64,000 nucleotides of DNA from Acidovorax sp. YS12 (GCA_021496925.1 CP053915.1:2748501-2812500); one strand, 5' to 3'; shown: positions 33,913 through 43,167, counted from the first letter of the stretch. The notes: a model not told the origin generated them from the sequence alone. Translations and numbers: made by a program.

Positions 33913-35929
33913 ATTTTTGATGACCCAGGTAGCGCAGCGCCACGCAGGTGATGTCGTCGGCCTGGGGCGCGCCGCGCTCGAAGGCGTGCACGTCGGCCAG
34001 CACCTGGGCGGCGATGTGCGCGGGCGCGTGGTCGGTGGCGGCCAGCGCGGCGTGCAGGGCCTGGCCCAGGCGCGCGTCGCCGTACTCCTGCCCGTCGGGG
34101 TCGAAGGCTTCGGTCACGCCGTCGGTGTAGAGAAAGAGCTGGTCGCCGGCCTGCAGATCCACGCTGCCATGGCGGTAGGCGAAGCCCTCGCTCACCGCCA
34201 CGGCCACGCCGCCGGTGCGCGCCAGCGGCGCCACGCTGCCGTCGCCGCGCAGCAGGTAGGGCGGGTTGTGCCCGGCGTTGACGTAGCGCACATGCCCGCT
34301 CTCCAGGTGCAGCACGCCGTAGAACAGCGTGACGAACATCATCTGGTCGTTCTCCGCCGCCAGCAGGTCGTTGAGCTGCGCCACGCAGCGCGTGGGCTCG
34401 GCGATGAACTGCGCCGTGGCCTTGAGCAGCGTGCGCGTGATGGTCATGAACAGCGCCGCCGGCACGCCCTTGCCCGACACGTCGGCGATGACGAAGCCCA
34501 GGTGCGCGTCGTCGATGAAGAAGTAGTCGTAGAAGTCGCCCCCGACCTCGCGCGCCGGCGTGATGTGGCAGTGCAACTGCACGCGCGCGTCCTGCGGCGG
34601 CTGGCGCGGCAGGATGCTGAGCTGCACCTGCGCAGCGATCTGCAGCTCCTGCTCCAGCCCGGCCAGGCGGTTCTTGGTGATGAGCGCCTCGCGCAGCTCC
34701 TGCACCATGCCGGTGAGGCGCTGGTGCTGGTCGATGAGGCGGCCCGACAGCTCGTTCATCACGCCCGCGAGCTGGCGCAGCTGCTCCTCCTCGCTGCGCC
34801 CGGCCTCGAAATCGAGCGGCTGGTGCGTGGCCTGGGCCAGCGCCTGCAGCTTGGTGCGCAGCAGGCGCTCCTGGCGGCGGCGCACGCGCTCGCGCAGCGC
34901 GCGCGTGGCGGCCAGCTCCTGGGCGTTGCGCCGGAACGTGGCCACGGCCTGCGCGATGCGCCCGATTTCGTCGTTGCCGCTGTAGGGCAGGTGCACGCTG
35001 GCGTCGCCCTGCGCCAGGGCCTGCAGCGCGTCGATGGACTTTTCCAGCGGCTGCAGGCTGCGCCGCAGGTACCAGTTCAGCCCCAGCAGCACGGCCAGCA
35101 CCAGCGCCGCCGTGCCGCCCAGCGCCAGGCGTTCGAGGAAGCGGCTGGCCTCGGCGTCCTGGGTGTGGTCGGCCAGCGTCACCAGCGTGCCCGCCGCATG
35201 GCCAGCTAGGTCGTTCACCGGCATGCTGCTGACGGTGTAGCTGCGCGCGTCCAGCTCCAGCTCGGCGTATTGGGCGCCACGCAGCGCCACGTGCGGGGCC
35301 GCCGCCTGCCACAGCGCGGCATCGGTGGTGCGCAGCAGGCGCCCGTGCAGGTCGAGCAGGGCCACCGCCGCGCCCGTGCGCCGGGCCATCTGCGCCAGGG
35401 CATGGCCGGCGTCGCGCGCCAGCACCAGCACGGCGGCATCGCCCTGCCCCGCCAGGCGGCGCGTGGACAGCACCAGCACCTTGCTGCTGCCGACCAGGCG
35501 CAGGCCGTCCACGGCGTCGCCCACGCTGGCGCGCTCCAGGCTGTCGGCGTCGAGCAGGGGGCTGTCCAGCGTCTGCCCCCAGAGCATGGGCGCGCTGCCC
35601 ATGCCCAGCAGCGCCACCAGGGCCAGCGGCCCGTCCGGCCCGGGCAGCAGCCCTTCGCGCTCCATGGCCTGGGCCAGGTCGTCGCTGTCGCCCAGCCGCA
35701 CGCCGCGCTGGAACTGGGGCACCAGGAGCAGCTTGTCGGTGGACTCATCGAGCGCGCGGTCCTCGGCGGCCAGCGCCTCGGCCCACAGCGCCGCCTGCGC
35801 GCTCTGGGCGGTGGCGGCCAGGCGCTGGCGCAGCAGCTGCTCGTGCAGCAGGCTGCCGCCCAGCAGGCACAGCGCGGAGAACAGCAGCCCGGCCGCGGCG
35901 ATTCCAGTGATGCGTGTGCGCAGCAGCAT
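33911..35929 (-). CDS. Membrane sensor with HAMP and PP2C (SpoIIE/RsbU-type) phosphatase domain
   Basis: The product (672 residues) has TM1 (~7-25), a large extracytoplasmic segment (~28-265), TM2 (~268-288), a HAMP linker, a coiled coil (~345-425) and a PP2C domain (~435-670). Metal-binding motifs are present: AREVGGDFYDYF, VIADVSGKGVPAALFM, LYTDGVTEAFD and QADDITCVAL. Such phosphatases dephosphorylate STAS antagonists in response to an external signal. The ATG at 35929 gives a proper membrane anchor. Upstream, separated by a family B repeat, is a chain of translationally coupled genes for two output-less sensors, a racemase, a GNAT and a binding protein. Confidence 0.9.
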   Translation of the reverse strand: MLLRTRITGIAAAGLLFSALCLLGGSLLHEQLLRQRLAATAQSAQAALWAEALAAEDRALDESTDKLLLVPQFQRGVRLGDSDDLAQAMEREGLLPGPDGPLALVALLGMGSAPMLWGQTLDSPLLDADSLERASVGDAVDGLRLVGSSKVLVLSTRRLAGQGDAAVLVLARDAGHALAQMARRTGAAVALLDLHGRLLRTTDAALWQAAAPHVALRGAQYAELELDARSYTVSSMPVNDLAGHAAGTLVTLADHTQDAEASRFLERLALGGTAALVLAVLLGLNWYLRRSLQPLEKSIDALQALAQGDASVHLPYSGNDEIGRIAQAVATFRRNAQELAATRALRERVRRRQERLLRTKLQALAQATHQPLDFEAGRSEEEQLRQLAGVMNELSGRLIDQHQRLTGMVQELREALITKNRLAGLEQELQIAAQVQLSILPRQPPQDARVQLHCHITPAREVGGDFYDYFFIDDAHLGFVIADVSGKGVPAALFMTITRTLLKATAQFIAEPTRCVAQLNDLLAAENDQMMFVTLFYGVLHLESGHVRYVNAGHNPPYLLRGDGSVAPLARTGGVAVAVSEGFAYRHGSVDLQAGDQLFLYTDGVTEAFDPDGQEYGDARLGQALHAALAATDHAPAHIAAQVLADVHAFERGAPQADDITCVALRYLGHQK

Positions 35930-35937
35930 GTCAGTTA

Positions 35938-36112
35938 TCCATGGCGCCACGCGCCACCCGCAGCCCATGAAACCGGCGCGGCCCATGCGCGGGCCACCGC
36001 GCAAGGGCCGCCCCGCCGCGCTGGTGGCGTCCCCCTGCCCGCATGGCGCAGCCATGCGAGAGCGGGGGGAAGGCGCGAAGCGCCTCAGGGGGGTGTTGTT
36101 TCATCTCAGTGT
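35938..36112 (+). repeat. Repeat family B copy
   Basis: About 175 bp running from ATCCATGGCG to TTTCATCTCAG, with internal AAGGGCCG.CCCGCCGCGCTG and CATGCGAGAGCGGGGGGAAG. A clearly related copy lies at 52938-53100 and a shortened inverted one at 26955. All three are intergenic; no gene is seen in them. Confidence 0.65.
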
Positions 36113-36909
36113 GTCTCCGCGGCCTGGCGCACGATGCGCTCGATGCCCGCACGCATGTGGCCGTCGAAATCCATCGTCAGCAGTTCGTGCGCGTAGGCCT
36201 GCAGGGCCTCGTGCGCGGCGCGCTGCTCGTCGTCGCCCTGGGCCAGGGTGTCGAGCACCAGTTGCAGTCCATCGGCGCGCCCCCGCCCTTCGGGCGGCGG
36301 CAGGCCGTCGCCGCGGCCCTGCTGCAGCCGTGCCAGGACGGCGCGGCGCTGGGCCTCCAGGCGGGCGCCAGGGCGCAGCGCCGCCCAGAGCGCCGCCGCC
36401 AGCGCCGTGCCCAGCACCGCCACGGCGCTGAGCCACAGGGCCTGCCCCTGGCTGCCCGGCAGCGCGGCAGCGCTCTCGGTGCCCGCCACGACGAAGCCCG
36501 CGGGCGCGGCGCCCGGTGCGAGCGCCGCGGCGCCGGACACGATGGGCACGCGCACCGCCCCCGGCGCCAGCGGCCGCCCCACGGCGTGCAGGGGGGTGCC
36601 GTCGGCCTGCTCCACGGCCAGGGCGCTGAGCACGGGCTGGCGCTTCAAGGTGGCCTCCAGGTAGGGCGGCACGCCGGGCAGCTCGGCCAGCGGAATGCCC
36701 AGGCGCACCGCCCGGCCGAGCTGCTGGGCCAGGGTCTGCGCGACGGACTGGGCGATGGCCTGCACGTCCTGGTTCGCGGCGCGCTCGCCGCTGGCGCGCA
36801 GCCCGTGCAGCGTCCAGGCGGCGCAGGCGCTGCCCACGCCCGCCAGCACGGCGAACACCCACAGGCCGACGCGCCAGCGCAGGTCCTGCCATGCGCTGTC
36901 ATGCCTCAT
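36106..36909 (-). CDS. Membrane sensor-like protein without output domain (A)
   Basis: The product (267 residues) has TM1 at ~15-35, an extracytoplasmic region (~36-150) with helical Ala/Gln-rich start and a Gly/Pro-rich beta part, TM2 at ~153-177 and a cytoplasmic coiled tail. No kinase, cyclase or HAMP domain is visible. Its start overlaps the stop of the upstream gene by 11 bp. The tail may contact the adjacent PP2C sensor. I recognise no named family; a role as accessory signal receptor is inferred from topology and position. Confidence 0.65.
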   Translation of the reverse strand: MRHDSAWQDLRWRVGLWVFAVLAGVGSACAAWTLHGLRASGERAANQDVQAIAQSVAQTLAQQLGRAVRLGIPLAELPGVPPYLEATLKRQPVLSALAVEQADGTPLHAVGRPLAPGAVRVPIVSGAAALAPGAAPAGFVVAGTESAAALPGSQGQALWLSAVAVLGTALAAALWAALRPGARLEAQRRAVLARLQQGRGDGLPPPEGRGRADGLQLVLDTLAQGDDEQRAAHEALQAYAHELLTMDFDGHMRAGIERIVRQAAETH

Positions 36910-37654
36910 GGTCGAGCTCCTCCAGTTGCCGCATGCCCTGCTGGTAGCGCTGGCGCGCCGCGTCCCAGCGCACACGCTGGGCCTGGGCAGCCTGCACCAG
37001 GGGCGTGGCCGCGCCCGGCTGCGCGGGCGCGCCCTGCAGCACCCGGGCCGCGTCGCCATACGGCTTGAGCGCCTGCCGCAGCCCGGCGTACAGCAGCGCC
37101 GCCACGGCCGCGCACGCCAGCGCCAGCATGGCGAGCCATTGCACCGCCTGCTGGCCGCGCTCGTACCACTGGGCCAGCGTGAGCGGCGCGGCCACGGTGG
37201 AGAAGGTGACCACGATGCCCCCGGCCGCCTGGCCCAGGTCGTTCTCGAAGCGGGTGCCGATCTGGCGCTGGCCCGGCGCGGCGCTGTCCCACGGCAGGTC
37301 GCGCGCCAGCCAGGCGCGCCAGCCCTCGGGCACCTGGGTGCCGCGGTTGCCCACGTCGGTGCTGTAGAGCACGGTGCCGCCGGCGGCGAACACGTCGATG
37401 GCCACCACCCCGGCGAATGCGGCCTGCTCGCGCGCGATGACCTGCTGCAGGACTTCGAGCTGCTCCAGCTGCAGCCCCGTGGCGAGGTAGTTCTCGGCGG
37501 CGGTGCGCAGGTTGCGCAGCAAGTGGCCGTCGCGCAGGGCCTGCAGCTCGGCCTGGCGCGTCTGCTGGGCCTGCTGGGCCAGCAGCAGCAGCGCCGCCAG
37601 CAGCGCCAGCAGCGCCAGCAGGGCGATGGCGTAGATGCGCGTGAGCAGCTTCAT
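36899..37654 (-). CDS. Membrane sensor-like protein without output domain (B)
   Basis: The product (251 residues) has the same plan as its downstream neighbour: TM1 at ~5-26, an extracytoplasmic segment with a PAS/Cache-like strand pattern (GVVAIDVFAAGGTVLYSTDVGNRG), TM2 at ~170-192 and a short coiled cytoplasmic tail. Its start overlaps the racemase stop as ATGA, so the two are translationally coupled. It could form heteromers with protein A and the phosphatase; not demonstrable here. Confidence 0.65.
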   Translation of the reverse strand: MKLLTRIYAIALLALLALLAALLLLAQQAQQTRQAELQALRDGHLLRNLRTAAENYLATGLQLEQLEVLQQVIAREQAAFAGVVAIDVFAAGGTVLYSTDVGNRGTQVPEGWRAWLARDLPWDSAAPGQRQIGTRFENDLGQAAGGIVVTFSTVAAPLTLAQWYERGQQAVQWLAMLALACAAVAALLYAGLRQALKPYGDAARVLQGAPAQPGAATPLVQAAQAQRVRWDAARQRYQQGMRQLEELDHEA

Positions 37655-38787
37655 GCGGCCACCTCCGTGGCGGCGTCCTGCCAGGCCGCGCAGCGCGGCG
37701 CCAGCCGGGCCGACAGCGCGAGCAGCACGTTCGCGGCCACGCCGGCGGCGGCGGCCAGCGCCTGCACCGGCTGCCGGGCGCCGTACACCTCGGCCCACAT
37801 GCCGGGCCGCACCTCGCCGGGCGCGCAGGCGCTCACATCCACCGCCACCATGCCCATGGCCACGCCGCCGACGATGGGCACTTGCCGCCCGGCCAGCACG
37901 AGGTGCCCGCGGTTCACCAGGCCGAACGGCAGGCCGTCGCCATAGCCCAGGGCCACGGTGGCGATGCGCCGGGGCCCCGGCGTGGTGTAGCTGCCGGCGT
38001 AGCCCACCTCGGTGCCCGCGGGCACGTCGGCCACGCGCAGCACGGGCGCATGCAGGCTGGCCACGGGGCGCAGCGCCGGGGCCGCCCGCTGGCTGGCGGG
38101 CACGCCCCACAGGGCGCTGCCGACGCGGGCGTGGTCGAAATGCCAGCCGGGCCCGGCGAACACGCTCGACGAGGTGGCAATGCTGCGCAGCGCCGGGGGC
38201 AGTTGCGCCGTCCATTGCACAAAGCGCTCGCGCTGCAGCAGGCACTGCGGCGCCTCGGGGTCGTGAAAGCGCCCCAGGTGCGTGACCCAGTGGGTGGCCT
38301 GCGCATCGCGCCACAGGGCGCCGTGGGGCTGCAGCGCCTGCAGCTGCGCGGCGCCAAAGCCCAGGCGGGTCAGGCCCGTGTCCAGGTGCACCGCCACCGG
38401 CAGGCGCGCGCCGGCGCGCGCGGCGTAGCCCGCCAGCGGCGCCAGCTCGTGGGGGCCGGTGAGCACCGGCGTCAGCCCCTGCGCGGCGAAGTCTTCCGGG
38501 CGGGCGCCGGCCAGCCCATTGAGCACCAGGATGCGCGCCGCGCCCGCGGCGCCCTCCTGCAGGCTGCCACGCACGGCCAGCGCCTCGTGCAGCGTGGCCA
38601 CCCAGAATTCACGGCAGCCCAGCGCCCACAGCCGGGGCACCACGGCGGCCACGCCCAGGCCGTAGGCGTCGTTCTTCACCACGGCGCCGACGGGCTGGCC
38701 CGCGCCGGCCGCGCCCACGGTGCGCCAGTTGTGCGCCAGCGCATCGAAGTCCAGGGACAGGCGCGGCCCGTCGTGCGTGGCATTCAT
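37651..38787 (-). CDS. alr: Alanine racemase (PLP-dependent)
   Basis: The product (378 residues) carries the PLP lysine in VVKNDAYGLG (residue ~38), the C-terminal catalytic tyrosine in EVGYAGSYTTPGP (~267) and the GYGDGLPFGLVNRG segment. The frame is open far upstream, but the ATG at 38787 gives the family N-terminus. Its ends overlap the GNAT gene and sensor B by 4 bp each. Racemases interconvert L- and D-alanine or other amino acids. Finding one inside a sensor operon, not with dadA or murein genes, suggests a D-amino acid is a signal, product or substrate of this system. Confidence 0.87.
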   Translation of the reverse strand: MNATHDGPRLSLDFDALAHNWRTVGAAGAGQPVGAVVKNDAYGLGVAAVVPRLWALGCREFWVATLHEALAVRGSLQEGAAGAARILVLNGLAGARPEDFAAQGLTPVLTGPHELAPLAGYAARAGARLPVAVHLDTGLTRLGFGAAQLQALQPHGALWRDAQATHWVTHLGRFHDPEAPQCLLQRERFVQWTAQLPPALRSIATSSSVFAGPGWHFDHARVGSALWGVPASQRAAPALRPVASLHAPVLRVADVPAGTEVGYAGSYTTPGPRRIATVALGYGDGLPFGLVNRGHLVLAGRQVPIVGGVAMGMVAVDVSACAPGEVRPGMWAEVYGARQPVQALAAAAGVAANVLLALSARLAPRCAAWQDAATEVAA

Positions 38788-39464
38788 GGCTGCCCGCCTC
38801 CGGCTGGCGCCGCCAGGCGCAGGCTGCCCGGGGCCTGGCCCGGCGCGATGCCGCGCCAGCCCCGGGCCAGCAGGGCCTCCTGGCGCGGCAGGTCGTCCAG
38901 CGGCAGCTCCCGGGCGGGCGCGTCTGGCGCGAGCTCGCCCGGCACCCGCGCCAGCAGGTAGCGCGCATGCCCGCCGTAGCGGTACTGCAGCGCGCGCACC
39001 ATGAAGCCGCAGGCCAGCAGGCTGCGCCAGCTGGCCACGTTGCCGGGGGCCGCCGTGGCGAACAGCGCCGCATCGCCAGCCCAGGCCACGCGCCGCGCGA
39101 TCAGCTGGCGCTGCAGGCCCTGGCCGCGCCATGCGGGCGCCACGGCCGCGCCAGCCAGCTTGTACAGCGCGTGGCCGGGCGCCAGGCCGAGCAGCGCGCG
39201 CGGATCGTCCTGCGCCAGCAGGTCGTGCTGCAGCACGCCGTAGGCCGCCAGCGCGCCGCCCTGCCAGGCGCCGATGACGCGGCCACGCCCCTGGAGCAGG
39301 CCGTGCAGGAATTCGCGCGTTTCGGGCTTGACGGTCTGCGCCGCCATGCCCGCGATGCTGCACAGGTGCAGCGCGTGCATGGCCGGCAGGTCTTCGGGCC
39401 GCAGCGGGCGCCAGTCGAGCGCCGCCGGGGAGAGCGAGGGGGAAGGCACGGGGCGGTGGCTCAT
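38784..39464 (-). CDS. GNAT-family acetyltransferase
   Basis: The product (226 residues) has a GNAT core with the acetyl-CoA loop in AGAAVAPAWRGQGLQRQLI (residues ~98-116) followed by NVASWRSLLACGFM, the usual beta5/beta6 region. The C-terminal ~50 residues are Pro/Arg-rich. Its ATG overlaps the stop of the binding-protein gene by 4 bp. The substrate is unknown; an amino acid or amino sugar is plausible beside the racemase. Confidence 0.8.
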   Translation of the reverse strand: MSHRPVPSPSLSPAALDWRPLRPEDLPAMHALHLCSIAGMAAQTVKPETREFLHGLLQGRGRVIGAWQGGALAAYGVLQHDLLAQDDPRALLGLAPGHALYKLAGAAVAPAWRGQGLQRQLIARRVAWAGDAALFATAAPGNVASWRSLLACGFMVRALQYRYGGHARYLLARVPGELAPDAPARELPLDDLPRQEALLARGWRGIAPGQAPGSLRLAAPAGGGQP

Positions 39465-40504
39465 GACGCGATGGGGGGCGCGTCGCCCACGGCAATGACT
39501 TCGGCGTAGTTGAGCATGTCGATCGGCGGGTACAGGCGCAGGCTGTGCGCCACGCGCATGTTCACCAGCAGCGAGAAGCGCTTGAGCCGCTCCACCGGGA
39601 TGGCGGCGGGCGACTTGCCCCCCACCAGGATCTCGACCGCCTTGGCCCCGGCGAGCTGGCCCACGGAGTAGTAGCGGCTGACCAGCCCGGTGAGCGCGGC
39701 GCCCGAGCGCACGGCCAGCTCGGCCGCGCCGAAGCAGGGCAGCCTGGCCTGCAGCGCGGCGGGGGTGACGCGCGCGTAGACCGAGCCCAGGAAGGTGTCG
39801 GGCAGCAGGTAGAGCCACTGCGCGCCCTCGGCCTGGAGCTGCGCCACCAGCTCCTCCACGCCGTCGGCCGTGGGCTGGCCCTGGGCGTTGGCGCGGAAGG
39901 TGCGCTCCAGCAGCGCCACGCCGCTGTCCTGGCAGGTGCTGCGCGCCACCTCGACGATGGCGCGCGAGTTCGGCTCGGAGCCGGTGTAGAGCACGCCGAG
40001 CTTCTGCAGCGGGCGGTAGCGCTGCATCACGCGCAGTTGCACGTCGAACGGCACCACGTGCACGGCACCGGTCACGTTGCGGCCCGGCGCCTCCAGGTTC
40101 TCGACGATGCGCGAGCGCACGGGCGCCGCCACGAGGGCGAACACCACGGGAATGTCATGGATGAAGTGCTGCCGGTCGGGATCGTCGTAGGCCCCGACCA
40201 CGGCCAGGGTGATGGGCGTGCCCCAGACGTAGATGAGATCGGGCGCCAGCGCGCGCGCTTCCTCCAGGATGGCCGGGATGCGGCCCACGTCCTGCTGCAC
40301 GTCGCGCACGGTGTAGCGCACCTGCAGCCCGGCCTCGGCCAGGTAGGCGCGGAAGCCCTTGTCCACATCGGTCTCGCCCCGGAAGGTGATCATCAGGATG
40401 TGCAGGGACTTGCCTGCAGCCGGGGCGGCCGCAGCGGCCAGCGGCGCCAGCAGGGGCAGGCCGGCCCCGTGCAGGCAGTGTCGAAGAAAGCGGCGGCGTG
40501 ACAT
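39461..40504 (-). CDS. Orphan ABC-type substrate-binding protein
   Basis: The product (347 residues) begins with an arginine-rich signal (MSRRRFLRHC) and a hydrophobic Ala-rich stretch, possibly Tat-type. The mature part matches the TrpX-like periplasmic binding family (ILMITFRGETDVDKGF, DLIYVWGTPITLAVV, RNVTGAVHVVPFD, SRYYSVGQLAGAKAVEIL). No permease or ATPase gene is nearby, so it is more likely a ligand-presenting subunit for the membrane sensors encoded downstream than part of a transporter. First gene of the coupled set down to the phosphatase. Confidence 0.82.
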   Translation of the reverse strand: MSRRRFLRHCLHGAGLPLLAPLAAAAAPAAGKSLHILMITFRGETDVDKGFRAYLAEAGLQVRYTVRDVQQDVGRIPAILEEARALAPDLIYVWGTPITLAVVGAYDDPDRQHFIHDIPVVFALVAAPVRSRIVENLEAPGRNVTGAVHVVPFDVQLRVMQRYRPLQKLGVLYTGSEPNSRAIVEVARSTCQDSGVALLERTFRANAQGQPTADGVEELVAQLQAEGAQWLYLLPDTFLGSVYARVTPAALQARLPCFGAAELAVRSGAALTGLVSRYYSVGQLAGAKAVEILVGGKSPAAIPVERLKRFSLLVNMRVAHSLRLYPPIDMLNYAEVIAVGDAPPIAS

Positions 40505-40824
40505 GGCGGGCAGTCTCTCACAAGGTTTTGACGGCAAGCCAGGATTTTTTGGCAGCCGCGCGCACCATGCCGTCTGGTTGGGCTGAAGCCGTTCTGGCTT
40601 GCTGCCCGCGCAGCCCCGGCAAGGCGGTGCACCGGCGGGCCAGGCAGGAGGGGGCGAGGGGCACGAGAACTCCTTTTTTTATAGCTTCCAGCGCTTTACT
40701 GGCAAGGCCTGGAGGCCAAAATCATCCAGAAACCGGATGCCAAGGGAAAGCGATTGTATGGATTCGTGCCCTGTTGCCATATCCCTGAAATTGGGTAATT
40801 TGAGGGAGCGAGGTGCAAAAAAGG
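40505..40824. other. Intergenic region with one family A hairpin, no gene seen
   Basis: This 320-bp gap lies between the MFS-sensor gene and the binding-protein gene. It contains a weaker family A hairpin at 40680-40717 (TATAGCTTCCAGCGCTTTAC... CCTGGAGG). I find no RNA gene or convincing small reading frame. A promoter for the downstream operon should lie here but no clear consensus is visible. Confidence 0.5.
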
Positions 40825-43167
40825 TCAGGCCGCGCGCCCCGCTGTGCGGGCGCCGCGCAGGCTCCAGCCGTAGGCCAGGCTGCCGCCCAGCACCAGCGCC
40901 CCCACCGCCGCCACCGCCGGGCCGAAGCCCAGCACCGGCAGCAGCCACGCGCCCACCGCCGGGCCCAGCGCGCTGCCGCCGCGCTCGGTGAGCCGGAACA
41001 GCCCCAGCACCCCGGCCCCCTGGCGCGCGGGCAGGCTGCGCGCCAGGTCGGCGATCAGGGCCGACTGCGGCGTGATGGACAGCGCCTGCCCCAGGCCCAG
41101 GCCCAGCAGCACCAGCGCCAGGGGCCACACGCCGCCCCCGCCCGGCCAGGCCAGCAGGGCGCTGCCCCCGGCCAGCAGCCCGCCCAGGAAGACGAAGCGG
41201 CTGCGCTGGCCCCAGCGGTCGGCCAGGCGCGCGGCCAGCGGCACCAGCAGCACCATGGTCAGCGGGTAGATGGTCTGCAGCCGGCCGGTGACGGCGCTGC
41301 CGTGGCCCATGTCCTGCAAATGCATGGGCAGCAGGTAGAAGCACAGGGCCGCCAGCAGCAGCTTGGCGGGCAGCGCGCAGCCCAGCAGCAACCCGGCCAG
41401 CCCGGGCTGGCGCAGCAGGCCGTGCAGGGCCTGCGCGGGCGCAGGCGCGGGCGCCGGGCGGGCGGCGGAGCGCGGCATCTGCCCCCAGGCCACCAGCGCA
41501 GCCAGCAGGGCCACGCACGCGGCCAGCGCGAAGGCCGCCGGCGCGCCCCAGCGGTCGGCCGCCAGGCCGCCCAGCGGCGGCCCGCACAGGCCGGCCACCA
41601 GGATGGCGCGCACGAACTGCGCCAGGCTGCGCGCGCGGTCCTGCGCCGAGGAGCCGTCGATCACCGCGCCCTGCGCCGACACGAACACCATGGCGAACCC
41701 CAGCGCCCCCAGCAGCCGCCCCGCCACGAGCGCGCCGTAGCTGGGCCAGGCCGCCGCCCAGGCCAGCCCAGCGGCACCCAGCAGCGCCCCGAGGACCACG
41801 CCCCGGCGCCGCCCGAAGCGTTCGGACCAGGCGGCCAGCGGCCATTGCAGCAGCGCCACCACGGCCAGGAACACCACCAGCGGCAGGCTGGCGAGCATGT
41901 TGGGCGACAGGCCCCAGTCCCCCGGCGCCAGCGTGCGCGCCCAGGTGGGCAGGAAGGGGCGCGTCAGTTCCTCGGCCAGCATGAACAGGAACAGCGCGGG
42001 GCGCACGGCGGCCGCCCCCACCACGGGGCGCGGCAGGGGCCGGCGCGCCAGGCGGCCGCGCCGCGCCTCCCACGCGGCCAGGGCGCGCGCGCCGCGCGTG
42101 CCCAGCCCCAGCGCCACCCACTCCAGGGCCATGAGCAGGCACACGGCGCCGAGGAAGGCCATGTCCAGCAGCGTGGCCTGCAGCTTGCGGGCCAGCACGG
42201 TGGGGTCGAGGGTGAGCACCACTTCGGCCTGGGGCACACCCGCCACCAGGGCCGGGGCCGCCACCGTCCAGGCCCCAGGGGCGGGGGCCTGCCCGGCCAG
42301 CAGCTGGCCGCCAGGGGTGCGCACCGCCAGGGCCGCGATTTCGGGGCTTTGCGCCTGCAGCGCGGCGGCGTGCGCCGGCACCCCCACCAGTTCCTGCGCG
42401 GGCACGCCCACTTCGAGGGCACGGGCGATCAGCGCGGCGCTGGAGCGCGCCACGGCGCGCGCCTTGGCCAACTGGTCGGGCTGGATGCTGGCCTGCCCGG
42501 CGGCAGTGGCCTGCCAGCCCACCCAGGCCAGCGCCAGGCCCAGCCCCAGCGCGGCGGCGGCGGCCAGCAGCGCGCGCTCGCCGCCCGGCACGGGCAGCGG
42601 CCCGGCATGGCGGCGCAGCCTGCGCACCAGGGCCCAGCACAGCCCGCCCAGGGCGCCGCACCACAGCAGCAGCGCCGGCCACACGGCCTGCCAGACGGCG
42701 TCGTGCAGGCGCTGCCGCGCCGTCTGGAGCGCCTGGTCGTCATAGCGCAGCAGGGCCGCGCCCACGGTTTCCCCCAGGTCGTTGCGGATGGGCGCGCGCA
42801 CCTGGGCCGTGGCCGTGGCCTGCGGCGCGGCAGGCACCGGGGCCGACAGCAGCGGCTGCTCCTGCGCGGACAGGATGGCGAAGGAGCGCATGGCGGGCTC
42901 CAGGGCCGCCTCGCGCGCCAGCAGCCCGGCCAGGGGCGAATCGGGCGTGGGCGGCACGCGCAGCGCCAGGGCGTTCTCGGCCGCGGCGGCGGCGCGCTGC
43001 GCCATGAGCTGGAAGCGCGCCGTGAAGGCCTCTTGCTGCGCGGCGTGCAGGGTGTTTTCGGTGAGCTGGCCGCTGGCCAGCAAGGTGGCGGCGCCAATGC
43101 CGGCCAGCATGGCGGCGAAGCGCCACAGCAGCCGGGCCATGGAAAGGACGGAGGGGGAGCGGGGCAT
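40825..43167 (-). CDS. MFS transporter with N-terminal extracytoplasmic sensor segments
   Basis: The product (780 residues) combines two modules. Residues 1-~350 contain TM1 (~12-32), an extracytoplasmic segment, two more helices (~158-180, ~197-219), a second extracytoplasmic segment (~220-325) similar to the periplasmic part of sensor A (AxELVGVPAHAAALQAQSPEIAALAV against LAELPGVPPYLEATLKRQPVLSALAV), and another helix. Residues ~380-775 form a 12-helix MFS domain with SERFGRRRGVVLG and ADRWGQRSRFVFLGG loops. A carrier carrying the same sensor module as the neighbouring proteins points to a common ligand. It transcribes toward the sensor operon. Confidence 0.8.
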   Translation of the reverse strand: MPRSPSVLSMARLLWRFAAMLAGIGAATLLASGQLTENTLHAAQQEAFTARFQLMAQRAAAAAENALALRVPPTPDSPLAGLLAREAALEPAMRSFAILSAQEQPLLSAPVPAAPQATATAQVRAPIRNDLGETVGAALLRYDDQALQTARQRLHDAVWQAVWPALLLWCGALGGLCWALVRRLRRHAGPLPVPGGERALLAAAAALGLGLALAWVGWQATAAGQASIQPDQLAKARAVARSSAALIARALEVGVPAQELVGVPAHAAALQAQSPEIAALAVRTPGGQLLAGQAPAPGAWTVAAPALVAGVPQAEVVLTLDPTVLARKLQATLLDMAFLGAVCLLMALEWVALGLGTRGARALAAWEARRGRLARRPLPRPVVGAAAVRPALFLFMLAEELTRPFLPTWARTLAPGDWGLSPNMLASLPLVVFLAVVALLQWPLAAWSERFGRRRGVVLGALLGAAGLAWAAAWPSYGALVAGRLLGALGFAMVFVSAQGAVIDGSSAQDRARSLAQFVRAILVAGLCGPPLGGLAADRWGAPAAFALAACVALLAALVAWGQMPRSAARPAPAPAPAQALHGLLRQPGLAGLLLGCALPAKLLLAALCFYLLPMHLQDMGHGSAVTGRLQTIYPLTMVLLVPLAARLADRWGQRSRFVFLGGLLAGGSALLAWPGGGGVWPLALVLLGLGLGQALSITPQSALIADLARSLPARQGAGVLGLFRLTERGGSALGPAVGAWLLPVLGFGPAVAAVGALVLGGSLAYGWSLRGARTAGRAA

